Assembly: GCF_016632365.1 (NCBI RefSeq) | Contig: NZ_JAEPBH010000012.1 | Span: 312-64,311 of the forward strand | Direction of reading: 5' to 3' | DNA from: Tenebrionibacter intestinalis | GTDB taxonomy: Bacteria; Pseudomonadota; Gammaproteobacteria; Enterobacterales; Enterobacteriaceae | Length of the DNA: 64,000 nt | Part shown: positions 8,101-16,821 of the stretch, piece after piece | How positions within the stretch are numbered: position 1 is the stretch's first letter | How the letters are laid out: each line of letters starts with the position of its first letter | Made by a program: the position numbers and the translations under genes | Notes under the pieces: generated by a model | The model's input: the letters and a program-made list of their open reading frames with translations, nothing else | Databases searched by the model: none | Told to the model about the DNA's origin: nothing

Positions 8101-9021
8101 ATGAGCAATGATTTCAGAAAGCTTGACCTCAACCTCCTGAAGGCGCTGGATGCTCTTATTGATGAAGGCAGCGTCACGCGCGCAGCGCAGCGGCTGTCGC
8201 TGACGCAACCTGCGGTAAGCGGCATGCTGGCCAGGCTGCGTGAATATTTTAACGATCCGCTGTTTGTACGCGCGCAGCGCGGCATAGTGCCTACGCTGCG
8301 CGCGCAGCAGTTGGCCGCGCCGGTGAAACAGATCCTTTCAGAAGTAAAGTTACTGTTGCATCCGGCAAGTTTCGATCCGAGCCTGGCGCGGCTGAATTTT
8401 ACCGTAGCGGCATCGGATTACGCGTTAAAGGCGGTCATTGTGCCGCTGATGGCGGCGCTCAGGTCGCACGCGCCGGGTATCAGTGTAACCGTCGTGCCGG
8501 TGGAATCTCACCGGCTGTTGCGTCAACTGGAGCATGGCGATATTGACCTTGTGGTGGCAATGCCCCAGAACATCCCCGAAGAGTTGCACGGCCGTGTACT
8601 GTTCGTGGAACAATATGTGTGCGTTATGCGCGCAAACCACCCTGCGGCGAGAATGGGGAGTATTTCACTGGAACAGTTTTGCTCGCTGGATCATGTGCTG
8701 GTTTCTGACTGCGTCAGTTTTACAGGCTTAATGGCGCAGGCGCTGGCGACGGTAGGGGGCAGACGACGGGTCGGCATGACGGTAAACAGCCCGCTGGCTT
8801 TAACGGAGGTGCTGCTGGCATCGGATATGTTAGCCGTGGCGCCGCGTCGGCTGGTTACGGGGTGCGCGCAGCTTGCCGTAATGGAGACGCCGGTGCCGAT
8901 ACCGGGATTTATGAAAAGCATCGCCTGGCATGAGCGCACTCACCGCGATGCCGCGCGGCGGTGGATTCGCTCGCTTTTGCTGGAGATTTGCCAGGCGAAA
9001 GACGAGCCCGCGCAGGCGTAG
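8101..9021 (+). CDS. LysR-type transcriptional regulator
   Basis: 306 residues from the ATG at 8101, preceded by a GGAG site; the frame is open further upstream but without similarity. The N-terminal winged helix-turn-helix is clear (LDLNLLKALDALIDEGSVTRAAQRLSLTQPAVSGMLARLRE, residues about 8-48), in the subgroup related to NodD/SyrM/YbeF-type regulators. The rest is the periplasmic-binding-like effector domain. No divergent target gene is adjacent: the DNA to the left is decayed and to the right are hairpin repeats. The regulon and inducer are unknown, and the gene may be an orphan of the locus that contained the aldehyde dehydrogenase remnant. Confidence 0.85.
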   Translation: MSNDFRKLDLNLLKALDALIDEGSVTRAAQRLSLTQPAVSGMLARLREYFNDPLFVRAQRGIVPTLRAQQLAAPVKQILSEVKLLLHPASFDPSLARLNFTVAASDYALKAVIVPLMAALRSHAPGISVTVVPVESHRLLRQLEHGDIDLVVAMPQNIPEELHGRVLFVEQYVCVMRANHPAARMGSISLEQFCSLDHVLVSDCVSFTGLMAQALATVGGRRRVGMTVNSPLALTEVLLASDMLAVAPRRLVTGCAQLAVMETPVPIPGFMKSIAWHERTHRDAARRWIRSLLLEICQAKDEPAQA

Positions 9022-9035
9022 CGTTTGCAAAAAAG

Positions 9036-9197
9036 AGGCGAGACCGCTGACAAACCCCATCCTGTCGCAGACAGGATGGATGAAACACAATAAAAAATAG
9101 GGGAAATCAATGCATTGATTTTCGCCTGCTTACCACAAAGAAGGAAAAACCCCGTTTTCTCTTCTTTGTCAACAAACTGAGGCGCGTTTAACGCGCC
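9036..9197 (-). repeat. Multi-hairpin intergenic repeat, copy A (inverted orientation)
   Basis: About 162 bp, in the opposite orientation to copies B, C and D further right. It carries the same four stem-loops: a perfect 10-bp stem at 9057-9079, an A/T-rich palindrome around 9107-9128, a degraded terminator-like hairpin around 9138-9165 and a GGCGCG/CGCGCC hairpin at 9181-9197. It lies directly after the LysR gene, so it may also act as a transcription terminator. Confidence 0.85.
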
Positions 9198-9269
9198 TGA
9201 GGTTATTGATAAGCGCCGCTCCATACGATAACGGTGCGAAAAGTCAGAAAATTAACTGATTACTTTTTG

Positions 9270-9345
9270 TTCGATCGTCGCAAAAAGGATAAAACCACGC
9301 TTTTGTTTTCTTTGTCATCAATCTGAGGCGCGTTTTCACCGCGCG
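9270..9345 (-). repeat. Partial, degenerate copy of the hairpin repeat
   Basis: The segment around 9315-9343 matches the TTTGTCAACAAACTGAGGCGCG part of copy A with few changes, including the GC-rich terminal hairpin. The other hairpins are lost. No gene lies between 9198 and 9467. Confidence 0.6.
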
Positions 9346-9467
9346 CTCATTGCGTAAAGGCGGTGCCCCGGCGCCCGATATGCCGCTTTCTTTTACACCG
9401 GTACGGCCTGGATAAAACTTTCAATATCGTTCATCGTCTTTAAAAAAAGAGCGCAAACCGCAGCCGT

Positions 9468-10169
9468 CTACGTCTCGCGCACGCGCGCAGGCGGCGTGAG
9501 AACGCCCCGGCGCAGCAGCGTTAGCGCATGTTGTACGATGGTATCGGCATCCACGTTTATGCCGTTGCCTTCAAACTGGCGCTGCTTAAGCACTGCAAAG
9601 GGCACCAGAATCAGGCTCATTAACGAGGTTAATAACAGCGCAGGGGAGAGCGCTGCATGGATAAGCCCGCGCTGTTGCCAGCTTTTGAGCGTAGCGAGCG
9701 CCAGGCTGCTTTCCCGGTTACCAAAGCGGTGATGCAAATGTTGGCGCAAAATGGCGCTTTCGCCGGTTAACTCCTGCAGCCACAGCGGCGCGAACCACGG
9801 ATGCTGCGTTGCGGCCTGGGCGAGCTGGCGGGTCATGAGCGTAATGGCGGTTTCCGGCGCGTCGGCATGCGTGGCAAAGATATCGCTGATGGCTGCGCGC
9901 AGCGGTAGAAAACGTTGCGCGGCGATAACGTCCAGCAGTTGTTCGCGCGAATTGAAGTAATAGTGCAGCATGGCCGGCGTGAGGCCAGCTTCACGGGCGA
10001 TGGCGTTCAGCGATGTTTGCGCAACCCCGTGTCGGGCAAACAGAGTAAGGGCGGCATCAAGCAGACGTTCGCGGCTATCAGCCCCCGGGGCGTTGCGCGG
10101 ACGGCCCGGCCTGCGGCCCTGAGATTTGTCCGCAATTTTGGCCGGTTTAGCTTTCTGTGCCGTTTTCAT
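9468..10169 (-). CDS. TetR-family transcriptional repressor
   Basis: 233 residues. A basic N-terminal extension with GRRPGRPR precedes the TetR helix-turn-helix (ERLLDAALTLFARHGVAQTSLNAIAREAGLTPAMLHYYFNSREQLL, about residues 33-78). The C-terminal ligand-binding region is unassigned. It is divergent from the MFS exporter gene and shares with it a short intergenic region containing a perfect 22-bp palindrome, so it most likely represses the exporter and itself, with relief by an exported compound. Confidence 0.88.
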   Translation of the reverse strand: MKTAQKAKPAKIADKSQGRRPGRPRNAPGADSRERLLDAALTLFARHGVAQTSLNAIAREAGLTPAMLHYYFNSREQLLDVIAAQRFLPLRAAISDIFATHADAPETAITLMTRQLAQAATQHPWFAPLWLQELTGESAILRQHLHHRFGNRESSLALATLKSWQQRGLIHAALSPALLLTSLMSLILVPFAVLKQRQFEGNGINVDADTIVQHALTLLRRGVLTPPARVRET

Positions 10170-10207
10170 TCGCAGCTCCGTTGACGCTTTTCAGTGACCT
10201 TATCAAT

Positions 10208-10229
10208 ATTAATTAACCAGTTAATTAAT
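10208..10229. promoter_or_regulatory. Operator-like palindrome between tetR-type gene and MFS exporter
   Basis: Perfect inverted repeat with 10-bp arms (10208-10217 and 10220-10229) and a 2-bp centre. It lies 12 bp upstream of the exporter ATG at 10242, and the spacing and symmetry fit a TetR dimer site. Its presence inside the longer open frame supports the start at 10242 rather than 10194. Confidence 0.7.
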
Positions 10230-10241
10230 TACGAGCGATTT

Positions 10242-11756
10242 ATGGGTGCAAAATTTACGGCGCCTGCCGGGGGGGAAACGCAGGCCGGGCAACCGTCTGT
10301 TCGCCTGCTTTTTAGCGCGCTGATGCTGGTCATGCTACTGTCTGCGCTTGATCAGACTATTGTGTCAACGGCGCTGCCTACCATCGTGGGGGAACTTGGC
10401 GGGCTGGATAAACTCTCCTGGGTGGTTACGGCCTATATCCTTGCGTCAACCATTGTGGTGCCGCTGTATGGCAAATTTGGCGATTTGTTTGGCCGCAAGA
10501 TAGTGCTGCAAACCGCTATTGGGCTATTTCTGGCAGGTTCAGCGCTGTGCGGGCTGGCGCAGAATATGACGCAACTGGTGCTGATGCGCGCCCTTCAGGG
10601 ATTAGGCGGCGGCGGGCTGCTGGTCGTCAGTATGGCGGCGATAGCCGACGTGGTGCCTCCTGCCAGCCGCGGTCGCTATCAGGGGCTGTTTGGCGGGGTA
10701 TTTGGGCTGGCGACGGTACTTGGGCCGCTTATTGGCGGTTTTATTGTTCAGCACGCCTCCTGGCGCTGGATTTTTTATATTAACCTGCCTTTGGGGATAC
10801 TGGCGTTACTGGTTATCGGCATGGTATTTAGCGCCAGCAACAGGCGCAAACGCCACCAAATTGACTATCTCGGCGCGTTTTATCTCAGCCTGACGCTTTT
10901 GTGCATTATTTTATTTACCAGCCAGGGCGGCACGGTGCTGGCATGGTCAAACCCGCAGTTGTGGTGCATTCTGGCGTTCGCGCTCGTGGGCGTGGGCGGA
11001 TTTATTTATGAAGAGCGTATCGCCAGCGAACCGATTATCCCGCTCTCGCTCTTTCGCGACCGCAGTTTTCTGCTGTGTAGTTTGATCGGTTTTATCATCG
11101 GTATGTCGCTGTTTGGCTCCGTCACTTTTCTGCCGCTTTATTTGCAGGTCGTTAAAAACGCCACGCCTACCGAGGCCGGGTTACAGCTACTGCCGCTCAT
11201 GGGCGGGCTGCTGGCGACCTCGGCTGCGAGCGGGCGCATGATTAGCCGTACCGGGCGCTATCGTTTTTTCCCGATTGCCGGAACGCTGCTGGCCTTTGCA
11301 GGAATGACGTTGTTGACTACCATTACGACCCATTCTCCGACCTGGCATCTCTATCTTTTTACCTGCCTGCTGGGGATGGGCCTTGGAATGGTAATGCAGG
11401 TGCTGGTGTTGGCGGTACAAAACAGCGTGTCGCCGGGGCTTATTGGCGTGGCGACGTCGGGCGTTACGCTGTTTCGCTCGGTGGGCGGTTCTATTGGCGT
11501 GGCGCTGTTCGGCGCGGTGTTTACCCATATCCTGCAATCAAATCTGTTGCGGCTGCTGCCCGAAGGCACGCCGTTGCCGCGAGAGTTGAACCCGGTAGCG
11601 GTACACCACCTGCCGCAGGCTATTCGCAATGATTATCTCCAGGCTTTTGGCGCGGCGATACATGCGGCGTTCACAATGGCGGCGGGGGTTATTGTACTGG
11701 CTTTTGTTCTCTCATGGCTGCTGCGCGAGGCGCCGCTGCGCGGCGGGGCGGCGTAA
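10242..11756 (+). CDS. MFS multidrug efflux transporter, DHA2 (14-TM, EmrB/QacA) family
   Basis: 504 residues from ATG 10242. The DHA2 signature motifs are present: LDQTIVSTALPTIVGEL in the first transmembrane segment, and GKFGDLFGRKIV in the loop between segments 2 and 3. A motif C-like GGVFGLATVLGPLIGG in segment 5 indicates an antiporter. About 14 hydrophobic segments are visible. It is an inner-membrane proton-driven exporter of unknown substrate, probably of small hydrophobic or cationic compounds. No membrane-fusion partner (EmrA-like) is adjacent, so it presumably works alone. It is divergently paired with the TetR gene. Confidence 0.88.
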   Translation: MGAKFTAPAGGETQAGQPSVRLLFSALMLVMLLSALDQTIVSTALPTIVGELGGLDKLSWVVTAYILASTIVVPLYGKFGDLFGRKIVLQTAIGLFLAGSALCGLAQNMTQLVLMRALQGLGGGGLLVVSMAAIADVVPPASRGRYQGLFGGVFGLATVLGPLIGGFIVQHASWRWIFYINLPLGILALLVIGMVFSASNRRKRHQIDYLGAFYLSLTLLCIILFTSQGGTVLAWSNPQLWCILAFALVGVGGFIYEERIASEPIIPLSLFRDRSFLLCSLIGFIIGMSLFGSVTFLPLYLQVVKNATPTEAGLQLLPLMGGLLATSAASGRMISRTGRYRFFPIAGTLLAFAGMTLLTTITTHSPTWHLYLFTCLLGMGLGMVMQVLVLAVQNSVSPGLIGVATSGVTLFRSVGGSIGVALFGAVFTHILQSNLLRLLPEGTPLPRELNPVAVHHLPQAIRNDYLQAFGAAIHAAFTMAAGVIVLAFVLSWLLREAPLRGGAA

Positions 11757-11893
11757 GGTTTAAAGCGCTACCGCCGACGTGGCGCGCCAGGGGCGGTCGT
11801 GTTAAGCGCAACGCGGCTACTTCCGGCGCGCCCGGCCAACGCTGGCAGGGCGCTTTTCTGGCCGGGACGCAGGGGCCGTCGTTCCGTAACGCC

Positions 11894-13156
11894 TTATTCC
11901 GGGCTGCCCGATGGCGACATATGCGCCAGCGTTTCGATGCGCGCAGGCGATAGCGGTTCGCGGGGCGCGGGCAGCGGCCAGCCCCAAAGCCAGCGCGCCG
12001 CCGCGCCGCAGATACGCCCCTGGCAGGCGCCCATACCGCAGCGATGCGTTGTTTTAGCGCAACGCCAGTTTGCGGCGCCGGCGACGTCCTCTGTCGCCAC
12101 GTCTTCGCAGCGGCACAGTAAACTCTCCGGCGTACAGATATCGCCAAGCTGCGGCGAAAGAGCAAAGGCGTTTTCCAGCGCCTTTGCGAAGCGGCGCCAG
12201 CGCTCGCGCCGGGGAAAAAGATTTCGCGCCCGGGCGCCGTCATTGGCGGCGGCGTAACCGGCGATGGCGCCTTCCGCCAGCGCTAACTCGCTGCCGCCCA
12301 CGCCGGTACACTCGCCTGCGGCGAAGATATCCGCAACGCCGGTTTGCTGATAGCTATCCACGGCGATAGCGACGCCTGCCAGCGGGCAGCCGAAGAGCAG
12401 GGCCGGTTCGATATTAGGAATCAGGCCGTAGCCCGTTGCCAGCCGGTCGCAGGCCAGTTCCCGCTCACGCCCTGCATGACGAATGCGTACCGCCGTCAGT
12501 CGGCTGTCGCCCAGCGCTGCGCTGACCTGGCTTGCGGGGCGCCAGCGGCGGTCTACAAGCCCCGCCAGTTGCCTGACTTTTTCCGGCCAGCGCCACAGTC
12601 CGGCGCTAAAGCGCAGCATTGCGTGCAGCGGCGCCTGCTCGACGATAGCGGCAACCTGGCCGCCGGCCTGTCGCACGCTGGCGGCTACCGCCAGCAACAG
12701 TGGGCCGCTGCCGGCAATCACTACCCGCTCTTTGGCCAGGCACAGCCTCTGCTTAAGCAACGCCTGAAGCCCGCCTGCGCCGGTGACGCCAGGCAGCGTC
12801 CAGCCCGGGAAGGGGAGCTGAAGCTCCCGGGCGCCGCAGCACAGAATGAGCCGCCGCCAGTAGAGGAGGCCGCAGTCATGTTCACGCTCGTACAGCAGGG
12901 CGCGAGGCTGCGCGCGCGCGATAAGCCGGGCGCCGCTCAGGATGCTGATATTCGGGTTATTGGCGACATCAGCACGCAGTTTACGGGCCGCCTGCGCCAG
13001 CCCGGCACCCGGCCCGTCGCGCCAGATTTGCCCGCCGGGAACAGGGTTGTCGTCAAGAATTATCACCCGTTTGCCGCAGGCGGCGGCGCTTAGCGCCGCT
13101 GCCAGTCCCGCCGGGCCTGCGCCAAGGATAGCAATATCGCAGTGTAATTCAGCCAT
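11894..13156 (-). CDS. D-hydroxyproline dehydrogenase, NAD/FAD-binding subunit with BFD-like [2Fe-2S] end
   Basis: 420 residues. GAGPAGLAAALSAAACGKRV near the N-terminus is a dinucleotide-binding fold, a second nucleotide motif is GSGPLLLAVAASVRQAGG, and AVDSYQQTGVADIFAAGECTG is the FAD-contact region of pyridine nucleotide-disulfide oxidoreductases. The C-terminus has CRCEDV and CGMGACQGRIC, a BFD-like four-cysteine cluster. This matches the alpha subunit of heterotrimeric amine dehydrogenases such as the D-hydroxyproline dehydrogenases of Pseudomonas and Sinorhizobium, and the related HcnB and OoxA. The gene overlaps the [2Fe-2S] subunit gene by 8 bp and is last in the four-gene minus-strand operon. 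It should relay electrons from the DAO-like subunit to an acceptor. Confidence 0.82.
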   Translation of the reverse strand: MAELHCDIAILGAGPAGLAAALSAAACGKRVIILDDNPVPGGQIWRDGPGAGLAQAARKLRADVANNPNISILSGARLIARAQPRALLYEREHDCGLLYWRRLILCCGARELQLPFPGWTLPGVTGAGGLQALLKQRLCLAKERVVIAGSGPLLLAVAASVRQAGGQVAAIVEQAPLHAMLRFSAGLWRWPEKVRQLAGLVDRRWRPASQVSAALGDSRLTAVRIRHAGRERELACDRLATGYGLIPNIEPALLFGCPLAGVAIAVDSYQQTGVADIFAAGECTGVGGSELALAEGAIAGYAAANDGARARNLFPRRERWRRFAKALENAFALSPQLGDICTPESLLCRCEDVATEDVAGAANWRCAKTTHRCGMGACQGRICGAAARWLWGWPLPAPREPLSPARIETLAHMSPSGSPE

Positions 13157-13418
13157 GTTTGCCGCTCCTTAGTTGCGCGTCATGCTCTACCTGCATACCG
13201 GCGCGGCACAGTGTTTGGCAGGCCAGCCGCCGTTTTCCATCAATGAGAATGCGGCACTCCTGGCAGATGCCCATGCCGCAGAACGGCAGGCGCGGTTTGC
13301 CGCTAACGGAAAGCCGGGCCGCTGGAAGCGAGCAGCGAGCCAGCGCCGCAGCAACGCTGGTGCCGCTGGCGACCATAACGGCAACGCCGTCAATGGTTAG
13401 ACTAATGGTCTGCGTCAT
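13149..13418 (-). CDS. Small (2Fe-2S)-binding subunit of D-hydroxyproline dehydrogenase
   Basis: 89 residues. It is a plant-ferredoxin-type [2Fe-2S] fold of the Fer2_4 group; four cysteines are in place (CGMGICQEC, then the Cys of RRLACQT). It corresponds to the gamma subunit of the HcnA/OoxX/HypOX type. It lies between the DAO-like and the NAD/FAD-like subunit genes, overlapping both by 4-8 bp, which indicates translational coupling and equal stoichiometry. Confidence 0.85.
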   Translation of the reverse strand: MTQTISLTIDGVAVMVASGTSVAAALARCSLPAARLSVSGKPRLPFCGMGICQECRILIDGKRRLACQTLCRAGMQVEHDAQLRSGKHG

Positions 13419-14527
13419 GCGTTTAACTCCTCTTTGTTTAGCCGCGAGGCCAGCCAGGGCGCGGCGTCAATATCGCTTGCCGTTCCCGTTATCTGGTCGG
13501 TCAGCAGCCAGGCCGTGCCCGTTGCCGTGGTGACCCCCAGCCCTTCATGGCCCAGCGCCAGCCAGACGCCGGGGCGCCGCGGGTGCGGCCCCAGCAGCGG
13601 CTGGCCGTCCGGCGATGCGCTACGAAAGCCGCTCCAGCAGCGGATTAGATTAAGCTCCCCAAGTTCAGGCAGGAACGCGCAGGCGCGGCGCAGCATGGCG
13701 GCCAGCAAAGCGAGATCGATCTGCGGATCGTGATTGTCATATTCCCGGGAGGAGCCGATTAACAACTGCCCGGTTGGGCGCGGCTGAAGATTAAAAGCCA
13801 CGGATTTACCCTGCGTTGCATGGGCGCTGGCGCCGTAGCTTAGCTCCACCAACTGGTGGGTAAGGCGCGGCGCATAGCGGTCGGTGATGGCAAGCTGGCC
13901 CTTCTTGACGCGCAACCACTGTTCTTCCAGCAGCGCGTTGGCCCCGCTGGCGCAGGCGAGCACAATGGCGCTCGCTCGCAGCCGCCGGCCGTCCTGCAAC
14001 TGAAGCCAGGGCTCTTCCAGCGCAACGGCTTTGCCGGTGATGTGCGTCAGACGCGAGCCTGCCTGCTCGATAAACCAGCGCGCCGCGTTTGGCGCATAGA
14101 TGATACCGTCTCCCTGCACCCGCAGCCCGCCTGCCAGCCCGTCGCGCAGCGCAGGTTCCTGCGCGGCGAGAGCCGTGGCGCAAAGCAGTTCGCTCTGCAC
14201 CTGATATTGCGCCAGCCGCTGTCGTTTGCGCTGCGCTTCTTCCATTTCGTCGGGCGTTTGCGCCAGCCACAGGGTGCCGCAGCCGCGCCAGGCGCAGCGC
14301 CGTGAAAGCCGGGGAACGATATCGCGCCACAGCGCCAGCGACCAGGCCGTTAACGCCAGTTCGGCGGGATTGTCATCCATGCACACCAGATGGCCCATGC
14401 CTGCGGCAGTGGCACCGGCGCGTCCGTCATCCACCAGCGTCACGCGTAGCCCGCGCTGGGTCAGACGCCATGCGCAGGCGGCGCCCACAATACCCGCGCC
14501 GACGACGATAACGTCCGTGGCGCTCAT
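13415..14527 (-). CDS. D-hydroxyproline dehydrogenase, catalytic FAD subunit (DAO family)
   Basis: 370 residues of the D-amino-acid-oxidase (DadA/GlyOx) fold. [20 protein letters not shown] at the N-terminus binds FAD, and the C-terminal region has [15 protein letters not shown] and [15 protein letters not shown], typical of the family's active-site face. It would oxidise cis-4-hydroxy-D-proline to Delta1-pyrroline-4-hydroxy-2-carboxylate. It overlaps the epimerase gene by 4 bp and the [2Fe-2S] gene by 4 bp. On sequence alone it could be another D-amino acid dehydrogenase, but the context defines the substrate. Confidence 0.82.
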   Translation of the reverse strand: MSATDVIVVGAGIVGAACAWRLTQRGLRVTLVDDGRAGATAAGMGHLVCMDDNPAELALTAWSLALWRDIVPRLSRRCAWRGCGTLWLAQTPDEMEEAQRKRQRLAQYQVQSELLCATALAAQEPALRDGLAGGLRVQGDGIIYAPNAARWFIEQAGSRLTHITGKAVALEEPWLQLQDGRRLRASAIVLACASGANALLEEQWLRVKKGQLAITDRYAPRLTHQLVELSYGASAHATQGKSVAFNLQPRPTGQLLIGSSREYDNHDPQIDLALLAAMLRRACAFLPELGELNLIRCWSGFRSASPDGQPLLGPHPRRPGVWLALGHEGLGVTTATGTAWLLTDQITGTASDIDAAPWLASRLNKEELNA

Positions 14528-15465
14528 AGCGCGATGCCCCAGCGGAAGGGATCGCGCTCGTCAAACAGCAGCCGCGTATCGGCGCAGACCCAGGCCGAAC
14601 CGTGGATGGTGGGGATAATCTGCCTGTCATGGCGGCGGTAGCTTGCGCTAAATTCGCTGCCGATCACGCTGGTCTGGCGCCAGACCTGGCCTGGCGCGAG
14701 CAGGCCGTCCTCTGCCAGACAGGCCAGTTTGGCGCTGGTGCCGGTACCGCAGGGGGAGCGATCCCAGGCAAGTCCCGGGCAAAGTACAAAGCTTCGGCTG
14801 TCGGCGCGGGCATCGGGGCCGAACAGTTCGATATGGTCGATAATGCCGCCATCCGCGCCGCGGATCCGGGCCTGTTCCAGGCCCTGGCGTATGGCGATGG
14901 CGAAATCGGTCAACGCCGTCAGGCTGGCGGTATCAATACGTAACGGATGATCGTTGACCAGGAAAAACCAGTTACCGCCCCATGCAATATCGCCGCTGAT
15001 GTCGCCGTAGCGGGTCGCGACCCGCACTCCCCGGCGCCAGCGCCAGGCAGGGACATTTTCTACTGAAACGCTGCCATCTTCGTTGAGCGTGGCGCGAACG
15101 TCGCCAACAGGGGTTTCAATGAGGTGCTGCCCGGCTTCAATTCGTCCAAGCCAGGCCAGCGAGGCGATAAGGCCGATGGTGCCGTGTCCGCACATTCCCA
15201 GAAAGCCGCTGTTATTAAAAAAAATGACGCCTGCCGTGGCGGCTGGGTTTGCCGGGCGACAGAGCAGCGCGCCGACCAGTACATCGCTGCCGCGTGGTTC
15301 CAGGACAGCGGCCTGGCGCAGGTGATCGAAGCGTTCGGCGAAGCGCTCGCGCAATTGAGCCATCGTTCCCGGCCCCAGATCGGGAAAACCTTCCACAATC
15401 AACCGGGTGGGTTCGCCGCCGGTATGTGAATCGATAATACGCAAAAAGGCAGGAGGGCGATTCAT
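14524..15465 (-). CDS. lhpA: 4-hydroxyproline 2-epimerase (proline racemase family)
   Basis: 313 residues. Both catalytic cysteines of the epimerases/racemases are present: the first in [12 protein letters not shown] (about residue 92) and the second in [11 protein letters not shown]. The related trans-3-hydroxyproline dehydratases have Thr at the second position, so this is not a dehydratase. It converts trans-4-hydroxy-L-proline to cis-4-hydroxy-D-proline, the first intracellular step. It is the first gene of the operon epimerase, DAO subunit, [2Fe-2S] subunit and NAD/FAD subunit, divergent from the AraC-type regulator. Proline racemase activity is an alternative, less likely from context. 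The symbol follows Pseudomonas usage. Confidence 0.88.
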   Translation of the reverse strand: MNRPPAFLRIIDSHTGGEPTRLIVEGFPDLGPGTMAQLRERFAERFDHLRQAAVLEPRGSDVLVGALLCRPANPAATAGVIFFNNSGFLGMCGHGTIGLIASLAWLGRIEAGQHLIETPVGDVRATLNEDGSVSVENVPAWRWRRGVRVATRYGDISGDIAWGGNWFFLVNDHPLRIDTASLTALTDFAIAIRQGLEQARIRGADGGIIDHIELFGPDARADSRSFVLCPGLAWDRSPCGTGTSAKLACLAEDGLLAPGQVWRQTSVIGSEFSASYRRHDRQIIPTIHGSAWVCADTRLLFDERDPFRWGIAL

Positions 15466-15770
15466 CAGTTAATGCCTCAATTGTTATAAATATGTTTCTT
15501 TATGCTGGGCGAGAAAACGACGCCTGCGCTTGAGGGTTTTCATAGCGCACAGTAGTGAAACTGGCACAGTGAGCGTTGTATTTTCTGTGCGTAGTTAATT
15601 AATTTTTTATTTATTAATAAATTATGTCTTTTTTTTACCCCATCATCCTTGTAGGGCGAAAACGAGCGGCGGCGCGCTAAATTTTCGCCGCGATCGCATT
15701 TCTCTCTTCTGTCGCTTGATTTGTTAATTTTAGGTTAATAATTATGCGAAACCGATCAGAAGGAGCCGCT
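15466..15770. promoter_or_regulatory. Divergent control region of the hydroxyproline cluster
   Basis: About 300 bp between the epimerase operon and the regulator gene. The centre is strongly AT-rich, with a perfect 14-bp palindrome at 15609-15622. It should contain both promoters and the sites of the AraC-type regulator; individual sites cannot be named. Confidence 0.5.
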
Positions 15771-16601
15771 ATGAATTGCGTGATGTCGTCCCCGGCAGTA
15801 AGTGATGAGATTTCCCCGGCAGAGCTGAGCCGGTTTTGTGAAGGGCTTGCGCGCCAGCGCCCTGAGAATATTTATGTGCTGCTCAATGCGCTGGCGCTGA
15901 TTGCTCCCCTGCTTAACGCCATACCCGGCGTGGTGTTTTTTGTTAAGGATCGTCACGCGCGTTATCTGCTGGCGAATCTGACTCTGGCCCGGCGCTGCGG
16001 ATTGAGCAGCATGGCGCCGCTGCTGGGCAAGACCTCGGCGGATGTTTTTCCGCGCCGCCTGGGGCAGGGCTATACCGAACAGGATTTAAGGGTGCTGAAC
16101 GAGGGGGCTACGCTGCGCGATCGGCTGGAACTGCATTTCTACAGCGGGCGTCGTACCGGCTGGTGTCTGACCCAGAAACTGGCCCTGTGCAACGCCAGCG
16201 GACAGGTCATTGGTATGGCGGGGATCTCGCATGATTTGCAGGAGGCCAGCGCCTGCCACCCGGCCTGGCAGCAGTTAGCGGCCATTGATGAGTACATCCG
16301 CACTCACTACGAACGACCCATCGCTATGGAAGAACTCACCGCGCTAAGCGGTCTGTCGGTGGCGCAAATCGAGCGTTACTGCAAACGCATCTTCCACCTG
16401 ACGCCGCGCCAGATGATTCACAAAGTACGCCTGGAAAAAGCCACCGAATTGCTGGCCGGCGATATGCCGATTACCGATATCGCCCTGCAGTGCGGCTATA
16501 CCGACCACAGCGCTTTTAGCCGCCAGTTTAAGGCCATGACAGGCTCTACCCCCCGTGATTTCCGGCTGACGCTGGGAGGCGAAATGAGCGTGCAATGTTA
16601 G
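15771..16601 (+). CDS. AraC-family regulator with N-terminal PAS-like domain
   Basis: 276 residues from ATG 15771, which follows a good AAGGAG site; an upstream in-frame ATG lacks one. The N-terminal half has a PAS-like sensor (PGVVFFVKDRHARYLLAN, then GKTSADVFP). The C-terminal about 100 residues are an AraC DNA-binding domain with two helix-turn-helices, ending in DIALQCGYTDHSAFSRQFKA and GSTPRDFR. It sits at the divergent promoter of the hydroxyproline genes, like LhpR in Pseudomonas, and is the probable activator responding to hydroxyproline or a pathway intermediate. The PAS-AraC architecture differs from the more common cupin-type AraC sensors. Confidence 0.85.
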   Translation: MNCVMSSPAVSDEISPAELSRFCEGLARQRPENIYVLLNALALIAPLLNAIPGVVFFVKDRHARYLLANLTLARRCGLSSMAPLLGKTSADVFPRRLGQGYTEQDLRVLNEGATLRDRLELHFYSGRRTGWCLTQKLALCNASGQVIGMAGISHDLQEASACHPAWQQLAAIDEYIRTHYERPIAMEELTALSGLSVAQIERYCKRIFHLTPRQMIHKVRLEKATELLAGDMPITDIALQCGYTDHSAFSRQFKAMTGSTPRDFRLTLGGEMSVQC

Positions 16602-16821
16602 GCTGTGTCCCTTAATCCTCATGATGCTGGCGCTGAGCGAAAACTCCGCTGGCAAGGCGCAGGGCCGTGTGGCCCTCTGTTCAACCTAATGCGCTGTGCC
16701 AATTTCGACGCGCTACAGAAGGAAAACTGTCAAGCGGTTCAGGTCCGGAGTCGTCAATCTGTTACGTGAATTAAATAAATATTCACCAATTATTAACAAA
16801 ATGATGACAAGGAGACGGACC

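Noticed and set aside
8940..9224. 94-codon minus-strand frame
   Set aside because: It spans the end of the LysR gene and repeat copy A; an artefact of the repeat.
16696..16821. Upstream extension of the deaminase frame
   Set aside because: No similarity, and a strong ribosome-binding site directly precedes ATG 16822.
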